From: Macrotrachela quadricornifera
Taxonomy: Eukaryota > Rotifera > Eurotatoria > Philodinida > Philodinidae
DNA length: 64,000 bases
Direction: 5' to 3'
NCBI GenBank assembly: GCA_022393335.1
Contig: JAJEKB010020874.1
Location: forward strand, 370,506 to 434,505
In this document: positions 23,524 through 34,890 of the stretch, in pieces
How the letters are laid out: the number at the start of each line of letters is the position of its first letter
How positions within the stretch are numbered: the stretch's first letter is position 1
Made by a program: the position numbers and the translations under genes
Notes under the pieces: model-generated
The model's database searches: none
What the model saw: only the letters and a program-made list of their open reading frames with translations
What the model was told of the DNA's origin: nothing

Positions 23524-24543
23524 GTCAGTTTTACACAGAGATCACTGTTGTATTTCGTTCAATTCACGTGTAAATGAAGATCATTCGAACCAGACATACA
23601 GAATCTGCCACTAAAATAGGAAATTTCTCGCACTAAAAGTATAAAATATTTTTGCAAAAATAAAAGATTTCCCTAACTGACCAATCGTGAATGCGTGTAG
23701 ATTGTGTGCCCGGATTCGAAGAGTGTCAAACATATAAAGACTAAAGGCAACATGCACGCATTATTCTAAATTACAGCGGATAGTAATTAAAAATTTGTTC
23801 CTTCTATTTAAATATATACAATGTTTTCGACTTTGATAAAAGCTTTAAGAATTCAAACAAAGAAAAAAAGAAAAAAATGCATGTGTCATTACATCGATAC
23901 AAACACTTAATCACGTTTTTTTGATGCAAATAAAATGTGGATATGCTAAGAAAAAACCTCATTTTTGGCTTTTTATTACTTTGCTCTGCGCGATAGTCTA
24001 GACAACAAATATGACAACAGATTTCTACCACACAATCCCTGTTGCTTTTATTTTGCCATTCTCCGTTCCTCTTTTTTTTGGCTGGATAAATTAAAAAAAG
24101 TATTTTCTTGCTAATCATAATCTTTCTTAAGTATCGATCAAAAATTAAGATAAAAATGAGCACATAGAAGAGTAATAAGGTAACGATTGAACCACGAAGA
24201 CGAACAATTCCAGAAAAACATCATTTTCCAACAATTCTAAATTTATTTGCCGCCTTCATAGTGCAATATACAAAATAACAAATAGAAATTTTACAAAACT
24301 CTCATTTCACAGAGAAGGTGCTATTGTTTTTTTAGGTTCTGTATTGACTTCAATCTTTTGTTTCTTACAAGTTATTTTTTTTTTGTTTTTATGGTGTTCC
24401 TTAGAGTAGTAAAAAGCTGTATTGTTGATGTTTTTTACCTGAGCAAAAAGAAAGTGATGTTTTTTTTTCTCTCATAAGTGTATGTGGCAATGTTATAGAC
24501 ATGAGAGAAAGAACTACTTTGTTGAATAAATCTTTCAACGAAG
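23524..24543. other. Non-coding spacer
   Basis: AT-rich. The 119-codon minus-strand frame at 23804-24163 is low-complexity Phe/Lys-rich sequence and not convincing. No other feature. Confidence 0.45.
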
Positions 24544-25730
24544 TAGTGAACTGCAGAGTAGAAATCAGAGTCGCGGAAGAAAAAATTTTCCGGAGTTGTA
24601 GTTAGAGTCGAGAAAAAAAACTTTCAGAGTCACATCAAAGAACAATTTACATGAATAAATAGCACAAAAATACGTATTAATACTAATGCCTATTCCAAAA
24701 AAAGAAGGCTAATGGGTATTTTTCGAATGACTTTTGACAGAAGGAGGGCAGAGAGCTTCGGTTTTTATCATTGGAAGGAGAAGATGTAGATGTATCAAAT
24801 CGTATATTGTGGGCTTTTCCAAAAGGTTACAAAAAGTTTTCTGAATCAATCTTATAAAAAAATATCAAAAAATTAAGTTCGTATTTCACGGAGCAAAAGC
24901 AAGAAAGTGTTCTTTTTTTTACAAACATTAATAGAATAATTGGTTAAGAATTTCCATCAGACTACTGATAATTTCTGAGCGAATAGATCTAAAAGTCTTG
25001 GCCTTGCGTGTAGTTTGTAGATCTTGTGATAGCAGTTCAAATGCACACGAAATTATTGAAAAATCATCTTACTCGCCTTACGAAATATATTGGTTTGCTA
25101 AAATGTCCGTGTTAAAATCATTGAAGAAACTAGATCAAGTTATTTTATAATATAGAGCTTAATGCATCTCCACCTCTTCTTTGTAATGGCGAAAACCGTA
25201 GCTTTCTTCCATGTTCTTATTAAAACTTATTAAAAAAATGCCTACCCACCTTCTTCTTTAAATGGACATTAGTTCGAAACTTTTTATAACAGAGTTCAAG
25301 TTTTCCGATCAGATAGAGATTTGGATTTCAACCCACAAAATTTAAAAAGATGGCTGACTTTTCGCTAAAATTTTCGTAGGCTCATGGCAAACTCTAACGG
25401 AAACTTAGTTTTGAAGCTGTCTTGCCATTTTGCTTATAGAAAATCCAATTAAAACAAATTCTACCGGCAAATTTCCCAGAGAATGCATAATACAAGTATT
25501 TCCCATTTTGTATGTACCAAAATCTCATGTAAAGCCACTTTCTGGCAAAATTTTATGTCTTATCACTTTTGAAAACAATCGGAAACCATGTCAGAGTTTT
25601 CAAAACTATCTGCGAAATCGACTGGCCGTTGTTCAGATTTTTATAAACTACGGTAAAAATTTTTTGGAGTTTTTCAAGGTCGAAGTCGGAGTCGGGTTTC
25701 GGAATCAAAAAAGTTGACTTCGCAGTTTAC
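24544..25730. mobile_element. Non-autonomous element with short inverted termini
   Basis: The left end TAGTGAACTGCAGAGT and the complement of the right end TAGTAAACTGCGAAGT match at 13 of 16 positions. GGAGTCG-rich sequence lies just inside the right end, with related AGAGTCG motifs inside the left. The 1.19 kb between has no transposase; the 95-codon frame at 25430 shows no family features. The superfamily is not assigned. Confidence 0.5.
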
Positions 25731-25917
25731 TAACATCCATCCACTCCAACTGACACAAAAATATAAAGATATATAGATAAGAAAAACTTGTGTTGCTTCT
25801 TTTGTATTTCGAAAATAAGTTGAATGGAAATCTCATTTTCACATGTCGTCTACGTTTTTTTCTCGCTTTGTTTGTTAGAAGAAGTTGAAACCAGACATCG
25901 TACGTCTCTTTCTGAAA

Positions 25918-26890
25918 ATGCACCAATTTCGAACGCCAACTGGAGGACCAATTAAAGCTGTCCGATGTCTCAACAGTCAGCCGTCAGAGCGTTTAAGCAA
26001 TCTTCTGTTTTCAAATCGTAAATATTTTCGACCACTCAATGAACTACCATCTTATCAAAGGCTGGATTCACATTACTATCGACCAACCATACAAGGAAAC
26101 ATGGTTGCTATACGTCCATGGATTTTTCTAGGTGAAATAACACACAACAGCATGGCACAAATTCCTTTCATGCGTAATCAAGTACTTGTGAAGGACATCG
26201 ATGGCAACGAAAATATTCCTATTTCCTTCTACGTTGATTATTCAATTAAACCAACAAATTTTGATTTTCAAAGATCTGGAAGTTGGTCATACTCTCTGCG
26301 TTCGCTACGGTCCGCAACATTGGTTTCTCGATGGAACACATGGCCTCCGTATTGAATATCTAAATTCTGTCGAAATTTATCCGTGTCCCATAGCCACTCT
26401 AATGTCAATGTCAAATGAAATAAAAGATCATCTTTCGGTGAAGGAGATACATTGTTGCGAGTGTAATCACAATGATGAGGATGCAATTAAAAAGCTACGT
26501 TGTGCAGGATGTCAAAAGGCATTCTATTGCAATGCTGTATGTCAAAAAGCACATTGGAATGGGGAAGGTGGAAATGAAGCTCATCGAAAATTTTGTAAAC
26601 TTTACACTATTTATGAAAAAATGAATAAACGTCTAAAGAACGAATTGGATCTTAACCGTATGTGGCTCGAAGATTTTCCAAGTGAATCTGAAGAGGGAGG
26701 TTGTGTTACAGATGCATATCTACTTGAACAGATAATTAAACGACATGCGGATAGTCTTCCAGGCAATGGTTTTTCCATTAACTTTGAAGATTCAAGTGAA
26801 GAGACAAGTGATGACATAGCAAATGATACCAAAGAAAAAGGTAGAAAGAAAAACCGACGACGTCGACGACGAAATCGAAAAAGACAGTAA
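25918..26890 (+). pseudogene. MYND zinc-finger protein gene with one frameshift
   Basis: From the ATG at 25918 the frame encodes a roughly 115-residue domain (IRPWIFLGEITHNSMAQIPF, VLVKDIDGNENIPISFYVD), then shifts by one base at about 26265-26278, a TTTT/CAAA run. The next frame continues the same domain (LEVGHTLCVRYGPQHWFLDG) and then gives a MYND finger (CCEC...CAGC...FYCNAVCQKAHW...HRKFC, about 26455-26600) with all zinc ligands in order. The C-terminus is acidic, then very basic (KKNRRRRRRNRKR), probably a nuclear-localisation or RNA-binding tail. MYND fingers bind proline-rich peptides in partner proteins. No intron boundaries fit the shift, so it is a real one-base insertion or a homopolymer sequencing error. 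If an error, the gene is intact at about 323 residues. Confidence 0.65.
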
Positions 26891-28326
26891 GGTGATATAC
26901 TTTATTTAGATATTTATTAAACGATAATCGATATTAGCGCTACTAGTCGATTCTAGAATACGTCCCAGTCTCTGTCATATTCAGTTGTCATTAGAAAACT
27001 TTCCCTATTTGTAGTTAGGTGAAGAGTCTAGATGTGATGCGGACTAAGTATAGTACCCACAGTCATACCAACCTCCAATGATGTAGAACATTTATTGGCT
27101 GTTCTTTCTGTCCAGAATATATGTCGTTTAGTAAATAGAAAATACCTGGAATTTATTTTTCTATTTGTTTTGGTATCGACCTTAATTTTTTTTCATCACT
27201 ACTTTTATCACTGTACTATATACAGAATAAATACGCCAGGCTTGTATAAAGGAAAGTTGAAAACATATCCAATTAAGGAATCTGACATGAGATAAATAAA
27301 TATTCTATTAATATGAGGTGTTATATTGCTATTTTAAGATGGATTTATGATTACCTTTTTCTTTCTGTGTACGCTTATATTATTGATGAACTGTAGAAGC
27401 ACTCGATAAAATATGAATTTGAAAAAATGTGACTATTCAATTTCTCGAAGATTAAATTCTTCTTTATATCTAAAAGTAGTAGAGGCTATTTCTACATAAT
27501 TAATTTCTCGAATGTTTTATAACTTAATTCTATTTTCTTTGTCCGCAAAGTCATTCAACGTGTTCAACAAAGATAACATTTTAAAGTGCTAAGCAGTAGA
27601 CGCTTGTTAGATAGTCAAAATCATCTTGTTGCATTACATACGCAGTTTAAGACCTCTACTGATTGCATAGAGGATAACATGCACAAAAAGATACTTCGAA
27701 TTGACTCAAAACCTAGGCAAAATAGCTCGATCAATACTGGTTTCAACAGAAAACAAACTCTTTTTTTTGTCGAAATATTTTAAATAAAACAAATCACTAA
27801 TTTACATTGTTTTCTAAATCCTAAAAAAACGTTTCCTTAGAAACCGAAATCCTTACAATGACTTAGCATTGCATCTAGAAGAGTTCTCAAAATAATATTC
27901 CATTGGACTCTTTAAACCATCGAAAACAGTTGAAGTTTCGCGTATTTCAGTCTAAAAGAACTAGTAAATATGACCAGCAATTGTAATAACTCTGATTTTA
28001 ACCAAAATTGATGAGTGTATGCCTCAACAACCTTAACGAATGAAATGATTTGAAAACTCTTTATTCAAAATTATTTCATATCTTTATAACTGTAACTGAC
28101 CGTTAACATGAAGCGGCTTGAAGACTCTATAAATCGATAACTTGATAGCTACGATTCGTTCTAAAACTGTTTTTTAAAGATTTACATGAAAACAATGGCA
28201 TATTTGATGTACTGTCTTATTCAGCTTAAGGGCGCCGCCCTCCTGGAAAATGATTTCGGCGCCCCTACGTCAGGAGAAAAAAATCTGAATAAAATATTGA
28301 CTTACTGTTTTATTCTCTTATTCTAG
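26891..28326. other. Non-coding; GC-rich hairpin remnant near 28230
   Basis: No gene supported. Upstream exons of the B-box-like gene may lie here but could not be identified. At 28228-28270 a GC-rich stretch (GGGCGCCGCCCTCC ... TTCGGCGCCCCT) forms an imperfect hairpin, unlike the surrounding AT-rich DNA, and is probably a transposon-end remnant. Confidence 0.45.
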
Positions 28327-31294
28327 CAAATTCAATTGCGCTGTTGACGCTACACAAACAATCGTCAAACAAAAACAGAAAAAAGAAACAATTGAAAAAG
28401 AAGACATAAAGGATTGGACAAGTTTATTAAGCGACACAGCAGCTGAGCGACAAACACCAATTCCTTCGGTGTGCAAACTGAAAATGCCACGAAAAAAAGG
28501 AGCCAAGCAGATAAGACAGTCAGATTCATCATTAGCCACTCCTGTCCTCGTTGCAAAATGTAATGGATGTCGAATGAACGGAGAACTAAAGGCTTGTGAA
28601 TTCTGCGAATTTCCAGAATGTGCAGCATGCATTGAAAAACATCGAGAAGCTGCCAAAATTTCTCAAATAAAAGCAATGCTAGAAATAAAAGTAGCCTTTC
28701 TACGCAAAGAAACAGGTAAATAAACGAGGGCATACCGGAACGTATTTTATTGGGATTTATTTATTTACTAAGGATTTATTGAGACTATATAGCTGTACTA
28801 GTATTTCAGCACACCCTCACTCGTGCCCTCAATCCCCCGCACTCGTCTTCACCCTCACTTAGTTTCTGCCCTCACCCTCACTTTGTTTTTGTCTTCATCT
28901 TCAATAGGAGTTATGTGGGATTTAATTTAAGATGTATGGGGACTTATTAAAAAATCCGAATAAATCCCCAAAAAAATTGATCCCGATACCTGCTACCCTG
29001 TCTGAATCGAACGAAATCCAAAAGAAGATTTTTTCATTTGTTTCGGTTTCTGGCAGAGATTATAAGTTGTGTCTTCATTTTTCTACCGAAGTCATTTGAT
29101 GGGAATGTTAATCTTACCCATTTCGATATTGTTTTCATTATGATTTTCGTCTATATACCATATAGTCCCATTCGGGTTTCGAAACATTCCTTCATTATTA
29201 GTGAGCAGTGGCGGATCCACCGGGGGGTGCAGGGGGTGCGACTGCATCCCCCTTGAGCGAAAAATATTCATTTTCTCCCAGCGTAAATAATTACTTTTGG
29301 CACTCCGCATCCTCCTTGAAAATGTTTGCTGCACTGTATTGCACCCCCCTAGAAAGTTCTTTGGATTCGCCACTGTTAGTGAGAGTATCGACGACTCCAC
29401 ACTTGGGAATCAGAATGAATTTATTTTATGTTTTTTACTTTTTGAAGATACAGCTACTAAAAGATGTAATATTGTTATATAAAACTTGTGTCTTTTGCAG
29501 TTTTAAAATATGAAACACTGGAAAGAAGTATTGAAACAATGACAACATCACTCGACCTTCTAAAATCTACTAAAGACATATTTGAACGTACTCTCACGGA
29601 AGAATACGACATGTACAAACACAAATTACAACAATCACAAACAATGAACAAACAGTAAGACTTAAAATTAAAACCATCTTACACAAAAAAGAAACTTTTT
29701 TGCAAAGGTGTATCGATGATCTGAAACACACGTGGATCGAATTCGAAAAAAATACTGTCACTAGTGTTGAGGATTGTGAAAAAATAAATACTATTATGAA
29801 TCAAATCGAAGCCAATCTCACCAAGAAGCATATACAGGTAAAAGTCAAAGTTTGTGACTAACCTTTGAAGTTTCTCTCTAGTTTTGTTTTCAACCAAATG
29901 TGGTGCCATTAAGTCTCGGATCACTCGATGAATATTTGCCTGATTCATTAACATCAGATCTTGTTCAAACTGAAAAACAGCCATCTAATGCCCAACTATC
30001 TTCGTCATCATTCGATCCTTCGACACAAACAATTAAGCCATTATCGGGTAAGCGAACGGGTTTGAACAGATACATGTAGTTGTGTTTCGTCCTTTGTTTC
30101 TATAAAAACAGGCATATTTTATTTTCTTATTAGAAGCATATTTATTTTATCTTAATAACTCCTTTAGGCATGGCAACGCAAGTCTCTATTGTTGATAATT
30201 CGCCTCATGCAATGCCGTCTGTTGAAGCAAATAAATCTGATAATGTTGAGAGCATCAATGATAGTTTAGGAGAACTGAATCCAGTATTGATAGAAAAGCA
30301 GCAACTTTCAAAAACTGAAGAATATCAACAAGCCAACAATACTGACAAATTCTTAACCCTGACTGAATCGAATATTTCGGCAGAATTAAAACTTTTAACA
30401 GATTCTACAGCAACTCCAATGGAAACATGTACCTCAACAGAACAAACAACGTTGGCGAAAAATACATCTACTGACGTAGTTACGGTAGTAGCAACGACAC
30501 TAAACTTCAATAGATTAAAAAGCAAACCTAGAAAAACGGTGACCATTAAAAGGGGTCAAAGAATGGCTTCTAACGATGAATATTTCCTAGTTTGTCCGAA
30601 AGACAGACTACAGCTCCTTGATACACAAGGAAAAGAACATTTAAATATCAAACGTGCGTTTGAAGTCAGCGATATTTGTTGGTCCACTTACTTAAAACAG
30701 TTTCTTATTTTAAGTAACGACGATCTTTATTCATTAGATTTATCAAGGAAGCCTCCATTGACGATAGAAATATCTGGGTTCGCTCATAATATGGATGAAT
30801 GTACATGTTACGACAACATATTTATGGTCATCACCGATTATGGAGGATCCACAATAGAAGTGTGGGATATGACAATGAACTGGAAAATGATTAGACGCTA
30901 TGAACCACCAATATCACGTAAAGAAGGTCAGGGAATCTGTAGTATTCGGTTTAGTAGCAGTGGAATGTATTTGGGAGTTACATTAACAGAACCTTCCATT
31001 GGAAAAGCTCGCTTTCAGTTACGTAATTGGCAGAATATGACAGTGTTGCACACAGTCGAACAACCGTTTTATGAAGGACACTGTAATCATTATATGCTTG
31101 CGCTTCCGAATGATGAGTTCTTAGTTCACAAATATTCGGAAGAAGAGATGTTTTTCTTTCATTCAAATGGGAAACGGAAACAAACAATTCAATATATCAA
31201 AGGAATATGTTCAACAGCATTAATAATAAATAATAAAAACTGTTTAGTAATTCAAACAAGTCAGCCAGATGAACTTTATTTCTATGATTTATAA
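28327..31294 (+). CDS. B-box-like / coiled-coil / beta-propeller protein, five exons mapped
   Basis: Exons with consistent phases: 28327-28715, 29501-29654, 29708-29837, 29882-30047 and 30168-31294. The first has an in-frame ATG at 28484, but its frame is open back to an acceptor at 28326, so an earlier exon may supply the true start. It encodes a basic segment (MPRKKGAKQ) and a Cys/His cluster (CNGCRMNGELKACEFCEF, then CAACIEKH), spaced like a B-box zinc finger. Exons 2-3 are helical and charged (coiled coil). Exon 4 and early exon 5 are a Ser/Thr-rich linker. The last about 250 residues form repeated beta-sheet units (STIEVWDM, QFLILSNDDLYSLDL) resembling a WD40/NHL propeller. The order resembles TRIM proteins without a RING finger. 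It is probably cytosolic and scaffold-like; ubiquitin-ligase activity is not supported. Confidence 0.65.
29206..29375. mobile_element. hAT-type MITE with perfect 8-bp target duplication
   Basis: A 170-bp element inside an intron of the B-box-like gene. The left end CAGTGGCGGATCCACC and the complement of the right end CAGTGGCGAATCCAAAG are inverted copies. Both flanks carry TTAGTGAG (29198-29205 and 29376-29383), a perfect 8-bp duplication as hAT transposases make. Subterminal GGGGGGTGCA is also inverted. The intact duplication suggests a fairly recent insertion. Confidence 0.9.
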
Positions 31295-31445
31295 AGTCAT
31301 TCAGGAATTTTAATAAACATCCATATAATTTTGAGAACAATTGAAAAATGTATTATACATTCGCATGAGAATGCGTCCAAATTGGATGAGATGGGTTTAG
31401 CTACTGTTCTAAGGGTATCTGTTATACTGAAATCATCGTATTTGA

Positions 31446-31997
31446 GGTATTTTAATACTGACAAAATCGGACAGATTTGATTAGACGAAGTGATTCGAAA
31501 AACTCGTTTTGTATATTTGACTTCATCAAATCTTTTTAGACTTGAGCAGATTAAAGTACTTGCTCTCACCTACAGGATGATCCAATAGTTACCCAATAAT
31601 CTTTTCTTGCAAATAACTTTTGATAAGTGCAACATAGAGACCTACAGTTTTCGCTACTCAAAGGAGCAATCACTGATCAACAAATATATATCTCAAATTC
31701 TATTTATTAGTTAATTGATCAATGCGATAACTTTTATTGGGAATGTTTTGGAAGATAAACATTCGATAGTTTTAGTTCTAAAGTTATTTTAGATCAATAA
31801 ATCAAGGTTTCTAAAATATTCACTTTTTACACAATATAACGGCAAAATGGCGAAATTTCAAAATCTTGATTTATTGATCTAAGATTATTTTGGAACTAAA
31901 AGTATACATCGTTGATCAACTGAGCGTGCTTGATTACACATATCTTAATCTATTTTAGGATGGTTGGACAACATTTGACCAAGCTCAATGCTTTCAG
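31446..31997 (+). repeat. Interspersed repeat, copy 2, with mariner-like ends
   Basis: Matches 22787-23330 in the same orientation. The motif TACAGGATGATCCAATAGTT at 31570 and the complement of about 32073-32095 (TATACAGGATGGCCCAAAAA) look like mariner inverted termini, so the mobile unit is probably 31570-32095. About 140 bp present in copy 1 are replaced here by a separate 132-bp hairpin. Confidence 0.7.
31770..31901. mobile_element. Nested 132-bp hairpin MITE
   Basis: The left arm TTTTAGTTCTAAAGTTATTT and right arm (complement CTTTTAGTTCCAAAATAATC) pair over about 45 bp, including GATCAATAAATCAAG on both sides. It lies inside copy 2 of the interspersed repeat and is absent from copy 1, so it entered after the copies separated. 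Confidence 0.75.
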
Positions 31998-32095
31998 GAA
32001 AATGACTATTCGAACAATTAAAACATTGTATTGTTCTTATCAAAAATTATTTACAATCAAAGATTGCCTGGTGATTTTTGGGCCATCCTGTATAT

Positions 32096-32470
32096 AAGAT
32101 TCTTTAGACCAATATGAAGTGCTTTTGTATACACTCTCGTTATTATCAGATTTTAAGGAAGTTTTCCATCTATGTGTTTTTTTATGGATTCTAAATCTAG
32201 AAAAAATAAAATTAATAAACAACTTTTAATGTAACATTGTTTTCAAAAGAGTACACTGAAAAGAGATAGTTTATATTTGAATCAGAGTAATGAATTACTT
32301 TTCTTATTGATATATTCTCAGGGACTCATCAACGAATAATTAGTTTCTTCAATTTTGTTTAGTTTAGTGTATCCAGCGTATCGTTTTATTTAACTACAAA
32401 CAGTATCATAAAAATGAGTGATGTTGTCGTGATAAGATCAGAAAACAACTATTTTATTTTATTTTTTATC
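32096..32470. other. Non-coding spacer
   Basis: No gene or repeat recognised apart from AT-rich runs. Confidence 0.4.
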
Positions 32471-32550
32471 AACATTTACTCTCATCGTGTGTGTTTATTA
32501 GGAGAAAAAAAGCATTTCATTTGAAACAAATATCAAACAAGTAGACTAAT
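32471..32550 (+). repeat. Direct repeat flanking the secreted-protein gene, upstream copy
   Basis: About 75 bp here, containing GTTTATTAGGAGAAAAAAAG and CATTTCATTTGAAACAAATA, match 33218-33296, which spans the last codons and 3' flank of the gene at 32575-33249. It is probably the surviving 3' end of a lost upstream tandem copy of that gene. Confidence 0.6.
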
Positions 32551-32574
32551 TACAATCCACAAATAAATTCCACA

Positions 32575-33249
32575 ATGTCCTGTTATTTTGCAATGGTACT
32601 AATAACATTTTGTCTATTGTTGATAATAACCACTACTGACGGTCTTACTGACAATTCAATATTCAAAGAAACGATAAAGAACTATTTTTGTATACAAGAA
32701 TTATCAGGAAAATTTCTTCGATACTCAGATGGTTCTCTCTCGGGGTTATATAAAGGTCTTGAGTTTGACAATAATGTCACTGATATCAGTTGTTTAGAAA
32801 ACGACATCTACTTGTTTATAATGGTTAAAATAAATGAAACAACTGATACCACAACAAAATTAATAAATAAGGTGACGAATACCAGCATTAGTATTATTAT
32901 TCTCTATCAACCCGAAGACTCTTATCTATATTTCGTTTTGGGCGATTACTTTTCGACATATAATAAAGATATTGCATTAACAAATGATAACGATGGATGG
33001 ATTCATATACGAAATAAAGGCGACCAGTATATGACTACCAATACTGTGTCTTTATATGGTGAGAAGGTTTTGATGTCTACAAGAAAAATGAACGACAGTG
33101 CTAAATTGAAATTTATTTATAATAAACCTTCAACATCGTCATCGTCGAGTTTTTATGCAGTTTCGACAAATAACAAATCATTTCTACGTGACATAAACGT
33201 TTTTCTTCTCGATTTATCAACATTCATTCTCGTAATGTACATTTATTAA
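32575..33249 (+). CDS. Secreted, probably GPI-anchored protein of unknown function
   Basis: A 224-residue intronless gene. The N-terminus is a clear signal peptide (MSCYFAMVLITFCLLLIITT, cut near residue 23). The C-terminus ends in a hydrophobic tail without a basic cytoplasmic end (VFLLDLSTFILVMYIY), preceded by a Ser-rich linker (STSSSSS), the pattern expected for a GPI anchor. At least four N-glycosylation sequons are present (NVT, NET, NTS, NDS). The central part alternates beta-like segments (YLYFVLGDYFSTYNKDIAL, GWIHIRNKGDQYMTTNTVSL) and contains two Cys (CIQ, ISCLE). I do not recognise the family. A direct repeat across both flanks suggests it was once part of a tandem array. The likely site is the cell surface. 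Confidence 0.65.
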   Translation: MSCYFAMVLITFCLLLIITTTDGLTDNSIFKETIKNYFCIQELSGKFLRYSDGSLSGLYKGLEFDNNVTDISCLENDIYLFIMVKINETTDTTTKLINKVTNTSISIIILYQPEDSYLYFVLGDYFSTYNKDIALTNDNDGWIHIRNKGDQYMTTNTVSLYGEKVLMSTRKMNDSAKLKFIYNKPSTSSSSSFYAVSTNNKSFLRDINVFLLDLSTFILVMYIY

Positions 33250-33296
33250 GAGAAAAAAGTATTTCACTTGAAATAAATATCAGATAACACAATCAC
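33218..33296 (+). repeat. Direct repeat, downstream copy
   Basis: Partner of 32471-32550. It covers the end of the coding region and the 3' flank (ATTTATTAAGAGAAAAAAGT, then ATTTCACTTGAAATAAATAT). Confidence 0.6.
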
Positions 33297-33649
33297 TTTG
33301 AGGGTGAGAGAGGCAAGCATGATACGTTTTAACAAGTGTGATAAGGAATAGTTAAAGATACTTAAATCATAGTTCTTCCAATATTACCAGAAGTTTGTTT
33401 AACAATTTTCTTGTCCAGACGTTGATCAAGAATGAAGTATTTCGAAGCGACTCAAATATTTGTGTGCACATTTATTCATTAACATAAACGTTTGGACTAC
33501 TTTTGTTGATAATTTGAAGCGGAGTAAAAGAGATGAAGAAGCTTTTTTCTGTCGATTTTTTGCGTGAATTACTACATATCAATGCGTAGCACGAAATGAA
33601 ATGCATTAATTACTCTATACGTTCGATTTCACATGCACTAGACAAGTAA

Positions 33650-34408
33650 ATGGATACAGATGAGTCGAAAAGCTATCATCTTCTCAGTACGACTATCGAC
33701 GATCAAGTTAGACAAGTATTTCCTCCAATTACAGGCTATGCAAAAGAGCCCTCAGTAACGTTAGAAAATGCATGTCAACCATTCAATGAGCTGATTTATG
33801 AATTGTCTATTTATGTTCGAATAGCGAAATATAACAGTCGCTTTCGTTCTGATGACTTGACTCATGATGAGTCTGCAGCCAGCTATCTCTACATAATGGA
33901 ATGGAAACCATGGGAAAAAAAGTCTGTATGTTAAATTCAATCAAGTGTTTCGTGCTCTAGATCGATGTGAATTGACAATGAAATCATGGCTTAAGCATCT
34001 TAAACTATTCCTTACTTCACTTGCTAAACCACCCGTCTTGCCGTCTTCTAATCAGCTGCAGATTGTTTACCGTAGGTGGAAAATAAAGACCAACACTACA
34101 CTTTATACACTGAGCTCGTTTGTCATCTGGCGGACATTGTCTTCGTATACAAAGTCCGTTTCTTTACTTCAATTAAATATATTCCGGGGCACAATGGGTG
34201 ACAAAACTATATTCAATATAGAGACGACTACTGGGAAGAATATTTCTTCATATTCACATTTCGGTACAGAAGATGAAGTTTTTCTGATGCCAGAAACCTA
34301 TATGGAAGTTATATCATGAGTTAGTCCAGCACCTCAGCTTGATATCATTCATTTGAGAGAAAAAGTATCTCCCGTATGCCTTTATGAACCTCCATTTAAA
34401 GGTACATC
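33650..34408 (+). pseudogene. ADP-ribosyltransferase (R-S-E class) with frameshift and stop
   Basis: The ATG at 33650 opens 94 codons of a rotifer ART N-terminal region (FPPITGYAKEP, DLTHDESAASYLYIMEW). The frame is lost in a run of seven A at about 33917-33923, one base longer than needed. The following frame continues to 34319 with the ART fold: VYRRWKIK at the Arg position, WRTLSSYTKS at the Ser motif and TEDEVFLMPE carrying E-x-E. A TGA at 34317-34319 interrupts a C-terminal part still readable to about 34408 (VSPAPQLDIIHL), which ends at a plausible splice donor. The Gly after the active-site Arg is replaced by Arg. With one frameshift, one stop and a changed motif this is probably dead, although the frameshift alone could be a homopolymer error. 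It is a relative of the intact copy at 5687-6562. Confidence 0.75.
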
Positions 34409-34491
34409 TGACAGACTTTCACAGTTCTACATCATTTTTTCTTGTTTAGGCGCATTTGATACTAAGATGCCACTGAAAATCTCATATAAGT

Positions 34492-34731
34492 ATGATTCTT
34501 TCCTTTAAGCATTTTCGTCTCAAAATACCATTGTTCGAATATTTGATAAGACCATGGTATAAAGCGAAACAATTTATTGTTGTTATGTGTTTTTTCATGA
34601 TCATAGTTATTTTGTCTATTATTCTTGCATCAGTTTTATCTACTCAACGACAAAAAGGCATAGTCATTGCAAGTAAATATTCACAGCTATCTGATTTTCT
34701 TTCAATGCTGACATCAATTTTTCACTCGTAA
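34492..34731 (+). other. Open frame with one membrane segment, possibly ART 3' exon or orphan
   Basis: 79 codons contain a strong hydrophobic segment (FIVVMCFFMIIVILSIILAS) with basic residues before it (RPWYKAKQ) and STQRQKG after it, ending near a possible donor. It could be a former C-terminal exon anchoring the upstream ART, or the first exon of a lost type II membrane protein. No downstream exon could be linked. Confidence 0.35.
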
Positions 34732-34740
34732 CTACACGAA

Positions 34741-34890
34741 AAAAATTTCAACCTATTCAGATGTTCCTTTCATGAGATGCTACATTTCCACTAAAGAAGG
34801 ACTTTCTTGAATCATTGGTGAAATACGCGTACCTTTTTGAAAATAGAGTATTTCGCGAAAGGAACATCTGATTAGGTTGAAGTTTTAAAA
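34741..34890. mobile_element. 150-bp inverted-repeat MITE
   Basis: The left arm TTTCAACCTATTCAGATGTT and the complement of the right arm CTTCAACCTAATCAGATGTT continue through CCTTTC. Inner bases GAAATACGCG and CGCGAAATAC also pair. It is non-coding and short; the superfamily is unknown. Confidence 0.7.

Noticed and set aside
29038..29513. Several open frames of about 60-100 codons
   Set aside because: They run through the intronic hAT-type MITE and its flanks. The real reading of this gene splices over the region.
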